Notes: generated by a model from the letters alone, not told the origin. A stretch of DNA of 43,721 nucleotides from Pseudoduganella flava (GCF_007830495.1 NZ_VLKW01000020.1:1-43721); one strand, 5' to 3'. Shown: positions 35,790 to 43,386, counted from the first letter of the stretch. Numbers and translations: made by a program.

Positions 35790-37427
35790 TCAGCCGATCT
35801 TGCGGGCGGTGTTGATCACGTTGATGCCGTTGAAGCGGCTCGTGGCGGAGCCGTGCGACACGATGCTGACCTGGCTGGGCTGGCCTTTGCCGTCGAAGAA
35901 CGAGCCGCCCATGCGCCAGTCGCGCTCATCGCACATCGCCGTGCACGCGTTCCAGAATTCCTGCGTGTTGGCCTGGTAGGCCACGTCCTCAAGGGGCTGG
36001 GTGATCTTGCCGTCCTTGATCTCGTAGAACAGCTGGCCGCCGAACTGGAAGTTGTAGCGCTGCTGGTCGATCGAGAACGAGCCGTCGCCAACGATGTAGA
36101 TGCCCTTCTTGACGTCCTTGATCATTTCGTCCGGCGTCAGCTTCTTCTTGCCCGCCGCGAGCGACACGTTCGGCATGCGCTGGAACTGCACGCTGCTCCA
36201 GCTGTCCGCATAGGAGCAGCCGTGCGATTCCTTCTCGCCGATGATGTGGGCCTGGTCGCGCGTGGCCTGGTAGTTGACCAGGACGCCGTCCTTGATGATG
36301 TCCCAGCGCTTGCACTTGACGCCTTCGTCGTCATAGCCGACCGCCCCCAGCGAGCCGGGCGTCGTCTTGTCGGCGAAGATGTTCACCAGGGGCGAACCGT
36401 ACTTGAAGGTCTTCGACTGCCACTTGTCGAGCGTGGCGAAGCTGGTGCCCGCGTAGTTCGCCTCGTAGCCCAGCACGCGATCGAGTTCCGTCGGGTGGCC
36501 GACGGATTCGTGGATCGTCAGCCACAGGTGTTCAGGCGACAGCACCAGGTCGTATTTGCCCGGCTGGACGGACTTCGCCGTCAGCTTCTGCTTGGCCTGT
36601 TTGCCGGCCGCGCGCGCGTCCTCGATCAGGTCGTAGGAATTGCGGTACAACGTGGCGACGCCGCCGGCGGCCTGGAACTTGTCTTCCTTGCGCGCGTCGA
36701 AGTATTCGTAACCCATGCCCACCGGCGTCGACAGGCCGGAACGGGAGCGGAACTTGCCGCTGGCCTTGTCCACGGCGGTGGCGCTGAACGGCAGCCACAG
36801 ACGGTGGATGTCCTGGTCGATGTACGAGCCATCGGTGGACGCGAAGTATTTTTGCTGGTTCACCTGGAACAGCATCGATTGCATGAACGACGCGCCGGCA
36901 TCCAGCGCCGCCTTGTTACCGGCCAGGAGCAGGTCGGCCTTTTCCTTGATCGGCACCGCGCGCCAATCCTTCTTGTACGGCGTGGCCCAGCTCACCTCGC
37001 CGACGCCCGGGGTTGGTGCAAGGCGCACCGGTTCGGACTGCAGCTTCGCATTCGCCTTCGCGATCGCGACGGCCTGGCGCGCGGCGGCCGCGACGCCGTC
37101 CGGGCTCATGTCGTTCGTCGCGGCGAAGCCGTATGCGCCGTTGGCGATGACGCGCACGCCCACGCCGGCCGACTCCGTGTTCGTGACGTTCTCGATATTG
37201 CGATCGCGCGTGATGATGAACTGGTTCAGGTAGCGGCCGATGCGCACGTCGCAGTAGCTGGCGCCGGCCTGCGTGGCCGCGCCGAGCGCCGTGTCGGCCA
37301 GGGTTTTTCTGAACTTCGTATCGACCGGCTTGAGCAGGTCTTCGGCCGCGATCACGCGGCCGAACGGCGTCAGCAGCATCGTGCCGACAGCCAGCGGAGC
37401 AAGATTGAGAAATGCACGTCGTTCCAT
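35790..37427 (-). CDS. Tat-exported TldD-like metalloprotease, copy 2 (first gene of the cluster)
   Basis: A 545-residue paralogue of copy 1 with a twin-arginine signal (MERRAFLN, then a hydrophobic stretch ending VIAAE) and the metal motif HESVGH at 306-311. The C-terminal motif is again DGKGQ instead of CGKxGQ, so the change is shared by both copies. The ATG at 37427 has a CGGAG site. The 97-nt stretch upstream leads to a strong sigma-54 promoter, making this the first gene of a probable ten-gene transcription unit ending at 24094. Confidence 0.88.
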   Translation of the reverse strand: MERRAFLNLAPLAVGTMLLTPFGRVIAAEDLLKPVDTKFRKTLADTALGAATQAGASYCDVRIGRYLNQFIITRDRNIENVTNTESAGVGVRVIANGAYGFAATNDMSPDGVAAAARQAVAIAKANAKLQSEPVRLAPTPGVGEVSWATPYKKDWRAVPIKEKADLLLAGNKAALDAGASFMQSMLFQVNQQKYFASTDGSYIDQDIHRLWLPFSATAVDKASGKFRSRSGLSTPVGMGYEYFDARKEDKFQAAGGVATLYRNSYDLIEDARAAGKQAKQKLTAKSVQPGKYDLVLSPEHLWLTIHESVGHPTELDRVLGYEANYAGTSFATLDKWQSKTFKYGSPLVNIFADKTTPGSLGAVGYDDEGVKCKRWDIIKDGVLVNYQATRDQAHIIGEKESHGCSYADSWSSVQFQRMPNVSLAAGKKKLTPDEMIKDVKKGIYIVGDGSFSIDQQRYNFQFGGQLFYEIKDGKITQPLEDVAYQANTQEFWNACTAMCDERDWRMGGSFFDGKGQPSQVSIVSHGSATSRFNGINVINTARKIG

Positions 37428-37523
37428 GGAGTCTCCGAAAGTGATAGAGGGACTGCGTGTTCTGATTGCCGGCGTTGTCTATACGGCATTGCAACCTTAC
37501 CAGCAAAACGAGGCCACGAGAAC

Positions 37524-37538
37524 GCAATATTTGTGCCA
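37524..37538 (-). promoter_or_regulatory. Sigma-54 (RpoN) promoter of the TldD/MoxR cluster
   Basis: On the minus strand TGGCACAAATATTGC has the RpoN pattern: TGGCAC and TTGC, with GG and GC exactly 10 nt apart. The start would lie near 37512, giving an ~85-nt leader before the ATG at 37427. A weaker sigma-70-like TTGCTG, 17 nt, TATAGA lies closer to the gene and could give basal expression. Confidence 0.75.
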
Positions 37539-37591
37539 CGAGGAAATCACGACAACAGGCCGGCGCAGGTCGGTGCGCGGGGTGCCGGAGG

Positions 37592-37626
37592 TGTCCGCAC
37601 CTGTCCGGCGGTCGTCCGCCCGGACA
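37592..37626. promoter_or_regulatory. Four phased TGTCCG/CGGACA boxes
   Basis: TGTCCG at 37592-37597 and 37602-37607, CGTCCG at 37613-37618 and CGGACA at 37621-37626 are spaced 8-11 nt apart, 55-100 nt upstream of the minus-strand sigma-54 promoter and directly before the plus-strand -35 element at 37628. The same hexamer is clustered at 8339-8361 before the other sigma-54 promoter. Candidate activator binding region. Confidence 0.45.
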
Positions 37627-37627
37627 C

Positions 37628-37656
37628 TTGACCCGCTTGTCTTTATTGCACATCAT
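37628..37656 (+). promoter_or_regulatory. Probable sigma-70 promoter of the exported methyltransferase gene
   Basis: TTGACC, 17 nt, CATCAT (4/6 for the -10 element). It would give a leader of ~40 nt with a GAGGAG site before the ATG at 37702. Confidence 0.5.
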
Positions 37657-37701
37657 CCACGCACGCGGCGACCGCCGCGCATATCGTTATGAGGAGATCG
37701 C

Positions 37702-38508
37702 ATGAAACGTATTCTCGCCGCCGCCATGCTGGCCGCAACCGTCAGCGCGCCCGCGCTGGCCGACGACGCGCTGAAGGCCGCCATCGCCGGCAGCCACCGC
37801 AGCCCGGAGAACGTGAAGCGGGACGTCTACCGCCACCCGTACGAAACGCTGACGTTCTTCGGCATCAGGCCGGACATGACGGTCGTCGAACTGTCGCCCG
37901 GCGGCGGCTGGTACACGGAGATCCTCGCGCCCTACCTGCGCGAGCGCGGCAAGCTGATCGCCGCCGGCGCGACGCCGGAATCGAAGACGCCGATCGTGGC
38001 CAGGTCCGGCGAGCGGTTCAAGCAGCGCCTCGATGCGAACCCGGCGGTCTACGGCAAGGTGCAGCTGGGCGCCTTCGAACCGTCCAACGGCGTGTTCAAC
38101 TATGCGCCGAAGGGCGGCGCCGACATGGTGCTCACGTTCCGCAACGTGCACAACTGGACGGAGGATGGCGATGCCCGCCTGAAGGCTGTGTTCAAGAGCG
38201 CCTATGACGCGTTGAAGCCGGGCGGCGTGTTCGGTGTCGTCGACCATCGCCTGCCGGCGTCGAAAAAGCAGGACGCGACGGCGTCGACCGGCTACGTGCA
38301 TGAAGCCTACGTGACCAAGATTGCGGAAGCGGCCGGCTTCAAGCTGGCGGCGAAGTCCGAGGTCAACGCGAATCCGAAGGACACGGCGGACCACAAGGGC
38401 GGCGTATGGGCATTGCCGCCGACGTTGGCGAACAAGGACGTGGATGCGGACAAATACCGTGCGATCGGCGAGAGCGACCGGATGACGCTGAAGTTCGTGA
38501 AGCCGTGA
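37702..38508 (+). CDS. Exported class I SAM-methyltransferase-fold protein
   Basis: A 268-residue protein with a clear Sec signal peptide (MKRILAAAMLAATVSAPALA, cleavage after ~20) and a methyltransferase core: motif I VVELSPGGGWYTEIL (61-75), a GADMVLTFRNVHNW segment, and LKPGGVFGVVDHRL. It resembles the predicted methyltransferases grouped as COG4798. A SAM-fold protein outside the cytoplasm is odd, since SAM is not known to be supplied there; it may bind another ligand. It diverges from the TldD cluster, sharing the regulatory region with the sigma-54 promoter. The GAGGAG site fixes the start. Confidence 0.82.
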   Translation: MKRILAAAMLAATVSAPALADDALKAAIAGSHRSPENVKRDVYRHPYETLTFFGIRPDMTVVELSPGGGWYTEILAPYLRERGKLIAAGATPESKTPIVARSGERFKQRLDANPAVYGKVQLGAFEPSNGVFNYAPKGGADMVLTFRNVHNWTEDGDARLKAVFKSAYDALKPGGVFGVVDHRLPASKKQDATASTGYVHEAYVTKIAEAAGFKLAAKSEVNANPKDTADHKGGVWALPPTLANKDVDADKYRAIGESDRMTLKFVKP

Positions 38509-38510
38509 CG

Positions 38511-38546
38511 GGGAGTCGATCCGGGAGTTGATCCGGGAGTTGATAC
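38511..38546. repeat. Three tandem 12-bp repeats
   Basis: GGGAGTCGATCC, GGGAGTTGATCC and GGGAGTTGATAC follow one another just after the methyltransferase stop and before its terminator hairpin. They are too few to interpret. Confidence 0.7.
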
Positions 38547-38547
38547 G

Positions 38548-38578
38548 CAGCGGCCGCGCGGAGGGCGCGCGGCCGCTG
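38548..38578. terminator. Strong hairpin, terminator between convergent genes
   Basis: A perfect 13-bp stem CAGCGGCCGCGCG / CGCGCGGCCGCTG with a 5-nt loop. The plus-strand side is followed by GGTCTTATTT rather than a clean T-tract. It lies 39 nt after the methyltransferase stop and 4 nt after the stop of the small minus-strand frame, so it may serve both. Confidence 0.7.
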
Positions 38579-38581
38579 GTC

Positions 38582-38680
38582 TTATTTGCGCTGGAAGCGG
38601 CTCATCAAGCTGCAAAAGGCGATGAAGCCCACGACCATGGAGCCGCACACGGCGACCACCGATAACATCAGCTCATTCAT
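38582..38680 (-). CDS. Possible small single-helix membrane protein (32 residues)
   Basis: The frame encodes MNELMLSVVAVCGSM followed by VVGFIAFCSLMSRFQRK: one hydrophobic helix of about 20 residues with a positively charged C-terminal tail, the usual shape of a small inner-membrane protein. A GAAGG sequence lies ~10 nt before the ATG, and a strong hairpin follows the stop by 4 nt. The CATAAT element on the minus strand upstream could be a -10. There is no family I recognise. Support is structural only. Confidence 0.45.
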   Translation of the reverse strand: MNELMLSVVAVCGSMVVGFIAFCSLMSRFQRK

Positions 38681-38924
38681 GCGGAAGCAACCTTCACTTT
38701 ATGACAACCTCGTGATTATGCTGCATTTGCACATGAAACAGTCTCACTGAAACTCACTGTTACAACCGAAAAACCAACGATAGTCCCCTCAGGTCGGCGA
38801 CGGACCTGCAAGCTTACGCCCGGCTGGCCGGGCCGACAATCGGGGTGTTGTGTTTTTTGCACTCATCCGGCGATCGTGGCGGCCGGGCGGGAAGCCCGGT
38901 TCTCGAGCTGTTCCCGCCTGCCGG

Positions 38925-40550
38925 TTATGGCGCCGTCTGTGCGCTCTGCCCCGCCTTTACCGGCGTCAGCACGAGGTCGTGGAAGTCGTAGCTGAAGTCC
39001 GTTTCCGCCGACACGGCGGCCATCTTGGCCCGCTCGATCGAACCGTCCGGATTCAACGCGAACGTCAGGTAGGCGTCCGCGTTGAAGTTACGCTCCTTCC
39101 AGCGCACGATGAACGTATCGTGCTGGAAGTGCTCCAGCTCCCCCGTCAGGTCCGGCGTGCGCGTGAACGACACGATCTGCCGGGCCCCGTCGTGACGGAT
39201 GACGACCTTGCCGTACCACGGGTCGGTGTATTCGCCGTCGTACGCCGCGCGCGGCAGCGAAGGCTTCGACGCCGCCGCGCGGCTTGCCACGGCCTTGCCG
39301 ACCTTTTCCAGTTCCTTGCGGTGTTCTTCCTGCTCCTGGGCGGCGATGATGCCGATCCAGTCGGTGGGCGCCGCGCCCAGGTAATGGTCGAGGATGCGCC
39401 ATTGCAGCGCCGTCATCGAGCCGCTGTTTTCCGCGTTGGTGAAGATCGCGACGCCCAGCTTCTCTTCCGGCACCATCAGCACGCGCGAGTAAAAGCCCTG
39501 CAGCGCGCCACCGTGCAGCACCAGCTTCTTGCCGCGGTAGTCGCGGATGTTGAAGCCCAGCCCATACGCGTTGAAGTTCGCCTTCGTCGCGGCCAAGGCC
39601 GGCTTCGGCTCGGCGATCTTCATCGGCGTGACGGGCGTCCAGATCTCCTTGCCCTGCGCGGCCGAGAACAGCCGCTGCCCGTTCGCCAGCTCGCCGCCGG
39701 CCAGCAACGCATTCATCCACTTGGCGATGTCCTCTGCGTTCGTGTCGATGCCGACGGCGCCGATCGCGTTCTCGACCGGCATCGGCTTGACGACGGACTG
39801 CCGGCCGTTGATGCGGCTGTGCGGCGCCGAGTAATCGGGTGCGCGCAGCATCGCCGCCACGCTGGTCGTCGTCCCCGTCATGCCCAGCGGCGCGAGGATG
39901 CGCTCGCGCACCGCATCGCCCCAGCTCTTGCCCGTCTTCTGCGCGATGATGCGGCCGGCCACGATGTACAGCAGGTTGTCGTAGGCGTAGCTGGCGCGGA
40001 AGCTCGTGGCCGGCTTCACGTAGCGCAGGTTGTGGATGATCTCGTCCGTGGAGAACGTCGTCGTCGGCCACCACAGCAGGTCGCCGGCGCCGAGCCCCAG
40101 GCCGCTGCGGTGCGTCAGCAGGTCGCGGATCGTCATCTCCTGCGTCACATAGGCGTCGTACATGCGGAAGTCCGGCAGGTGCATGATGACGGGGTCGTCC
40201 CATTTCAGCTTGCCCTCGTCCACCAGCTGGGCCAGCGCGACGGCGGTGAACGCCTTCGAGTTCGACGCGATCTCGAACAGCGTCTTGCCCGTGACGGGTG
40301 CCGGGTCGCCCAGCTTGCGCACGCCGAAGCCTTGCGCGGCCAGTACCTTGCCGTCCTTGACGATGGCGATCGCGATGCCGGGCACATCGAACGTCTTCAG
40401 CACGCGGTTGACGTCGCGCTCCAGATCGAACGCCTGCGCCGGCGCGGCCGCCGCCGTGCTGGCGGCGACATCGTCGAACGCCTGCACGGGCGCGGCCAGG
40501 GAAGCGCAGGCGCACAGCACCAGCGCCGCGATGGGGTGTTTCAGCAGCAT
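38925..40550 (-). CDS. Serine hydrolase (beta-lactamase/DD-peptidase fold) with C-terminal DUF3471-like domain
   Basis: A 541-residue exported protein with a signal peptide (ending APVQA at ~24), then a class C beta-lactamase-like domain. The catalytic SxxK is SNSK (Ser96, Lys99), the YxN motif is Tyr190-Asp-Asn192, and the third motif is HGGA. The last ~130 residues form a beta-rich domain like DUF3471. Such proteins are D-aminopeptidases, esterases or peptidases more often than resistance enzymes. It starts 10 nt after the aminopeptidase stop with a CGGAG site, so the two are one operon, perhaps acting together on peptides. The 244 nt between its end and 38681 hold a GGCGGGAA / TTCCCGCC hairpin (38886-38918) and no gene. 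Confidence 0.88.
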   Translation of the reverse strand: MLLKHPIAALVLCACASLAAPVQAFDDVAASTAAAAPAQAFDLERDVNRVLKTFDVPGIAIAIVKDGKVLAAQGFGVRKLGDPAPVTGKTLFEIASNSKAFTAVALAQLVDEGKLKWDDPVIMHLPDFRMYDAYVTQEMTIRDLLTHRSGLGLGAGDLLWWPTTTFSTDEIIHNLRYVKPATSFRASYAYDNLLYIVAGRIIAQKTGKSWGDAVRERILAPLGMTGTTTSVAAMLRAPDYSAPHSRINGRQSVVKPMPVENAIGAVGIDTNAEDIAKWMNALLAGGELANGQRLFSAAQGKEIWTPVTPMKIAEPKPALAATKANFNAYGLGFNIRDYRGKKLVLHGGALQGFYSRVLMVPEEKLGVAIFTNAENSGSMTALQWRILDHYLGAAPTDWIGIIAAQEQEEHRKELEKVGKAVASRAAASKPSLPRAAYDGEYTDPWYGKVVIRHDGARQIVSFTRTPDLTGELEHFQHDTFIVRWKERNFNADAYLTFALNPDGSIERAKMAAVSAETDFSYDFHDLVLTPVKAGQSAQTAP

Positions 40551-40560
40551 CGTGACTCCG

Positions 40561-42408
40561 TTATTTCTTCAGCAGCTTGTCGACGGACTTCTGGGTTTCC
40601 GGGTGATAGCGCGGCCGGGCCTTCGCATACACGTCCTTCGCCCACTTCGCATCGTCCGGCTTCGCGAGCAGCGCGGTGTACAGCGGCACGACGAACTTCT
40701 GCCGGCCCACGCTCATCAGGAAGGCGTTCAGCGGCTCGCGCACGTCGTAGCCCGCGTGCACGGCGGCCAGGTAGAAGCGGAACGCGATCTCGTTGTTCTT
40801 GCTGGTCTTCAGGCCGAAGGTCTGGTCCAGCTCGCGCAGCTGCGCCGCGTTGGCCTTGCGGTCGATGTCGTTCAGGAAGTGCATCCACTCGGCGGCGGTC
40901 CAGCCGCGCGCTGTCAGGTCGGCCGTTACCTGTTCGCCGCGCAGCCATGCGTCGCGCTGGGCGTCGACGGCAACGAAGCGCTGCGACACGACGCGCTGTG
41001 CCGACGCCGGGATGCCCGGGCCGTACAGCCATTCGTCGAGCTCCGCCTGGGGCATCACGTCGGGGTGCTTGTCCAGCAGGTTCGCGCGCAGGTAGGCCAG
41101 GAACTGCTCCGTCGTCGCCGATTGGAACGCATGCTGGTCGAACCAGCCGCGCAGGAACGGGTCGAACACCTCGCGGCCCGCACGCTGCTCCAGCGTGCGC
41201 AGGAACCACGCGCCTTTCGGGTAAGCGAGGCCTTCGTCCGTGTAGGTGTCCGGGTTGACGTCCGGGTCGCGCGTCAGCAAGGCCTGCTTCGCGACGGGGA
41301 TGTCCTTCAGCGACGCCAGCGCCTCTTCCTGCTCGACCTGCAGGTTCATTTCCGCGACTTCGGCGCCGTACAGCACCTCGATGATGCGGGTGGTGACGTA
41401 AGTGGTGAAGCCTTCGTTCAGCCACCAGTGCTTCCACGATGCGTTGGTGACGAGGTTGCCGGACCACGAGTGCGCCAGTTCATGGGCGATCAGGTCGTTC
41501 AGGCTGCGGTCGCCGGCGATCATCGTCGGCGTCAGGAACGTCATGCGCGGGTTTTCCATGCCGCCGATCGGGAACGACGGCGGCAGCACGATCATGTCGT
41601 AGCGCCCCCACCGGTACGGGCCGTACAGCCCTTCCGCGGCGGCGATCATCTTCTCGGTATCGGCCAGCTCGAACGCGGCGGCGTCGATGCGGCCCGGTTC
41701 CGCGTAGACGGCGGAACGGGGACCGACGTTCTTCACATCCAGCTCGCCGATCGCGATGGCGAGCAGGTAAGACGGAATCGGCTGCGGCATGCGGAACGAC
41801 CAGCCGCCCTTGCCGGTACCCTGCTGGTCGTTCTCGGCGCTCATCACGACACGCATGCCGGCCGGCGCATCGATGCGCGCGCTGTACGTGAAGCGCACGG
41901 CCGGCGTGTCCTGCACCGGGGCCCACGAGCGGGCGTCGATCGTCTCGGACTGGCTGAACATGAACGGCCGCTTGCCGGACAGCGTCTGCACGGGCGTCAG
42001 CCATTGCAGCGCGCTGGCGGTAGGCGCCGTGTGGTAGTAGATCCGCACCTTGTTCGGCTGGCGGCGCAGCGAGATGCGCAGGGCCTGGCCCTTCTTCGGG
42101 TCGGCCTTGTCCAGCATGTACGAGGCGGGTGCCCACGTGCCGTTATCGTTCTGCACCTGCACGCGCGCGATCGCGAGTTGCCGGGTATCGAGTACCAGGG
42201 TGCGGGCATTCTTGTCCAGCCAGTTCAGCGTCAGCTCGGCATAGCCGGCCAATGTCTTGCGGGCGAAGTCCGCCTTCAGGTCCAGGTGCAGGTCGGTCGT
42301 GCGGACCTCGTTGTAGCGGGCATAGCTCAGCGGGTCCTGGGCGTGGGCCGCCGTTGCCAGCAGGGCCAGCGCGGCGGATATCGCCAGGCGCATCGAAGGT
42401 GTTCGCAT
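40561..42408 (-). CDS. Exported M1-family zinc aminopeptidase (leukotriene A4 hydrolase-like)
   Basis: A 615-residue metallopeptidase with a signal peptide (MRTPSMRLAISAALALLATAAHA). The exopeptidase motif is GGMEN (282-286; GAMEN in most M1 enzymes, GGMEN in the LTA4H group). The zinc site HELAH (309-313) is followed after 18 residues by Glu332 in NEGFTTY. The C-terminal alpha-helical domain (ARGWTAAEWMHFLNDI ...) is of the LTA4 hydrolase type. The start at 42408 has an AAAGGA site; the frame is open to 42477 but has no site there. It is first of two genes with the serine hydrolase. An extended -10 (TGCTATCCT) on the minus strand near 42464-42472 may be its promoter. Confidence 0.93.
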   Translation of the reverse strand: MRTPSMRLAISAALALLATAAHAQDPLSYARYNEVRTTDLHLDLKADFARKTLAGYAELTLNWLDKNARTLVLDTRQLAIARVQVQNDNGTWAPASYMLDKADPKKGQALRISLRRQPNKVRIYYHTAPTASALQWLTPVQTLSGKRPFMFSQSETIDARSWAPVQDTPAVRFTYSARIDAPAGMRVVMSAENDQQGTGKGGWSFRMPQPIPSYLLAIAIGELDVKNVGPRSAVYAEPGRIDAAAFELADTEKMIAAAEGLYGPYRWGRYDMIVLPPSFPIGGMENPRMTFLTPTMIAGDRSLNDLIAHELAHSWSGNLVTNASWKHWWLNEGFTTYVTTRIIEVLYGAEVAEMNLQVEQEEALASLKDIPVAKQALLTRDPDVNPDTYTDEGLAYPKGAWFLRTLEQRAGREVFDPFLRGWFDQHAFQSATTEQFLAYLRANLLDKHPDVMPQAELDEWLYGPGIPASAQRVVSQRFVAVDAQRDAWLRGEQVTADLTARGWTAAEWMHFLNDIDRKANAAQLRELDQTFGLKTSKNNEIAFRFYLAAVHAGYDVREPLNAFLMSVGRQKFVVPLYTALLAKPDDAKWAKDVYAKARPRYHPETQKSVDKLLKK

Positions 42409-42517
42409 GTGCTTCCTTTGTAAGTGACGAAGGGCCGGCGCCGGGATCGCCGGGGCGGGCGCGGTGGAGGATAGCACAAGCGCGGCGACAAAATCGGCGC
42501 CCGCCGGCGCGCAACTC

Positions 42518-42526
42518 TGCTATCAT
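42518..42526 (+). promoter_or_regulatory. Extended -10 promoter of the riboswitch transcript
   Basis: TGCTATCAT is an extended -10 (TGn plus TATCAT). The predicted start at ~42533 falls right at the beginning of the riboswitch. No good -35 is seen. Confidence 0.5.
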
Positions 42527-42534
42527 GGCGCCCG

Positions 42535-42680
42535 TTCTTTGGGGAGTAGCCTCCTGCCCCTGCCGCCATCGGCACGGGTAGAACCTGCGTCAACATAATC
42601 GGTCCGCATGACCGTGGCGCAGGTGGCCGCGCCGTCCCGGTCTGCGACCGGACGTGGCGCCCGGCCTGGCGAGACCAATG
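42535..42680 (+). ncRNA. yybP-ykoY manganese riboswitch
   Basis: The conserved blocks are present in order: TTGGGGAGTAGCC at the 5' side, CGTCAACATAATCGGTC in the middle, and GGCGAGACCAATG at the 3' side, with pairing segments between them. This is the layout of yybP-ykoY aptamers (RF00080), which sense Mn2+ and control manganese exporters. The downstream gene is a TMEM165/GDT1-family exporter, as expected. Recognised by eye; a covariance model search was not possible. Confidence 0.88.
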
Positions 42681-42708
42681 ATCCACGGGCGGCCGATACT
42701 GATGACAC

Positions 42709-42751
42709 GGGGCCGGGGTTGCCCATGGATCCTTGGTTAACGTCCGGCCCC
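42709..42751 (+). promoter_or_regulatory. Long-range hairpin in the riboswitch leader, possible expression platform
   Basis: GGGGCCGG (42709-42716) can pair with CCGGCCCC (42744-42751), enclosing an in-frame ATG at 42725 and ending 12 nt before the ATG at 42764. It is well placed to control access to the start region depending on the state of the Mn2+ aptamer. Its role is inferred. Confidence 0.45.
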
Positions 42752-42763
42752 CCAGCCACCCAT

Positions 42764-43339
42764 ATGGAAGCCTTCCTCGTCTCGACGGGCATCGTCGCCC
42801 TTGCTGAAATCGGCGACAAGACCCAGCTGCTCGCCTTCGTCCTCGCCACCCAGTTCCGCCGTCCGCTGCCGATCGTCGCGGGCATCTTTGTCGCCACCGT
42901 CGTCAACCACTTCTGCGCCGCCGCCGTCGGCACCTGGCTCACCGAACTGCTGGGCCCTGCCGCGCTGCGCTGGATCCTGGGTATCGGCTTCATCGCGATG
43001 GCCGCGTGGATCATGGTGCCGGACGAGATCGACGAGGACGACGCGCCCGCCGGCCGCTACGGCGTCTTCACGGCGACCCTGATCGCGTTCTTCCTGGCCG
43101 AAATGGGCGACAAGACGCAGATCGCCACCGTCGCGCTGGCAGCCCGCTTCGACGACCTGGCTGCCGTCGTCACCGGCACCACGCTGGGCATGATGCTGGC
43201 GAACGTGCCGGCGGTTTACCTCGGCAAGCGTGCGGCCACTGCCGTGAACCTGAAGGTCGTGCATGGGATTGCGGCGGTGATCTTTGTGGCGCTGGGGGTG
43301 GCGACGCTGACGGGGCTCGGCAAGGGGCTGGGCTTGTAA
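42764..43339 (+). CDS. TMEM165/GDT1-family (UPF0016) Mn2+ exporter
   Basis: A 191-residue inner-membrane protein with six predicted helices in two repeats. Each repeat carries the family signature ExGDKT: EIGDKT at 15-20 and EMGDKT at 113-118. Members (MneA in bacteria) export manganese. The preceding Mn2+ riboswitch makes this substrate likely. The start at 42764 gives the usual family N-terminus (MEAFLVSTGIVALAEIGDKT) but has no ribosome binding site; an in-frame ATG at 42725 has GGGG upstream and lies inside the leader hairpin. The open frame back to 42608 overlaps the riboswitch and is not coding. Confidence 0.93.
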   Translation: MEAFLVSTGIVALAEIGDKTQLLAFVLATQFRRPLPIVAGIFVATVVNHFCAAAVGTWLTELLGPAALRWILGIGFIAMAAWIMVPDEIDEDDAPAGRYGVFTATLIAFFLAEMGDKTQIATVALAARFDDLAAVVTGTTLGMMLANVPAVYLGKRAATAVNLKVVHGIAAVIFVALGVATLTGLGKGLGL

Positions 43340-43386
43340 AACGCTGCGCGTCGCCGGCCGAGTTTGAACCCGAGAAGCAAGGCCCA

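Noticed and set aside
38511..38546. Tandem 12-bp repeats as a CRISPR-like array
   Set aside because: The units are contiguous, too short and only three, with no spacers or cas genes.
38925..40550. AmpC-type beta-lactamase resistance gene
   Set aside because: The long C-terminal DUF3471-like domain and the operon with an aminopeptidase point to a peptidase/esterase; the fold alone does not show beta-lactam hydrolysis.
42608..42763. N-terminal extension of the manganese exporter from an ATG at 42608
   Set aside because: It overlaps the riboswitch aptamer and encodes no membrane or family-like sequence.
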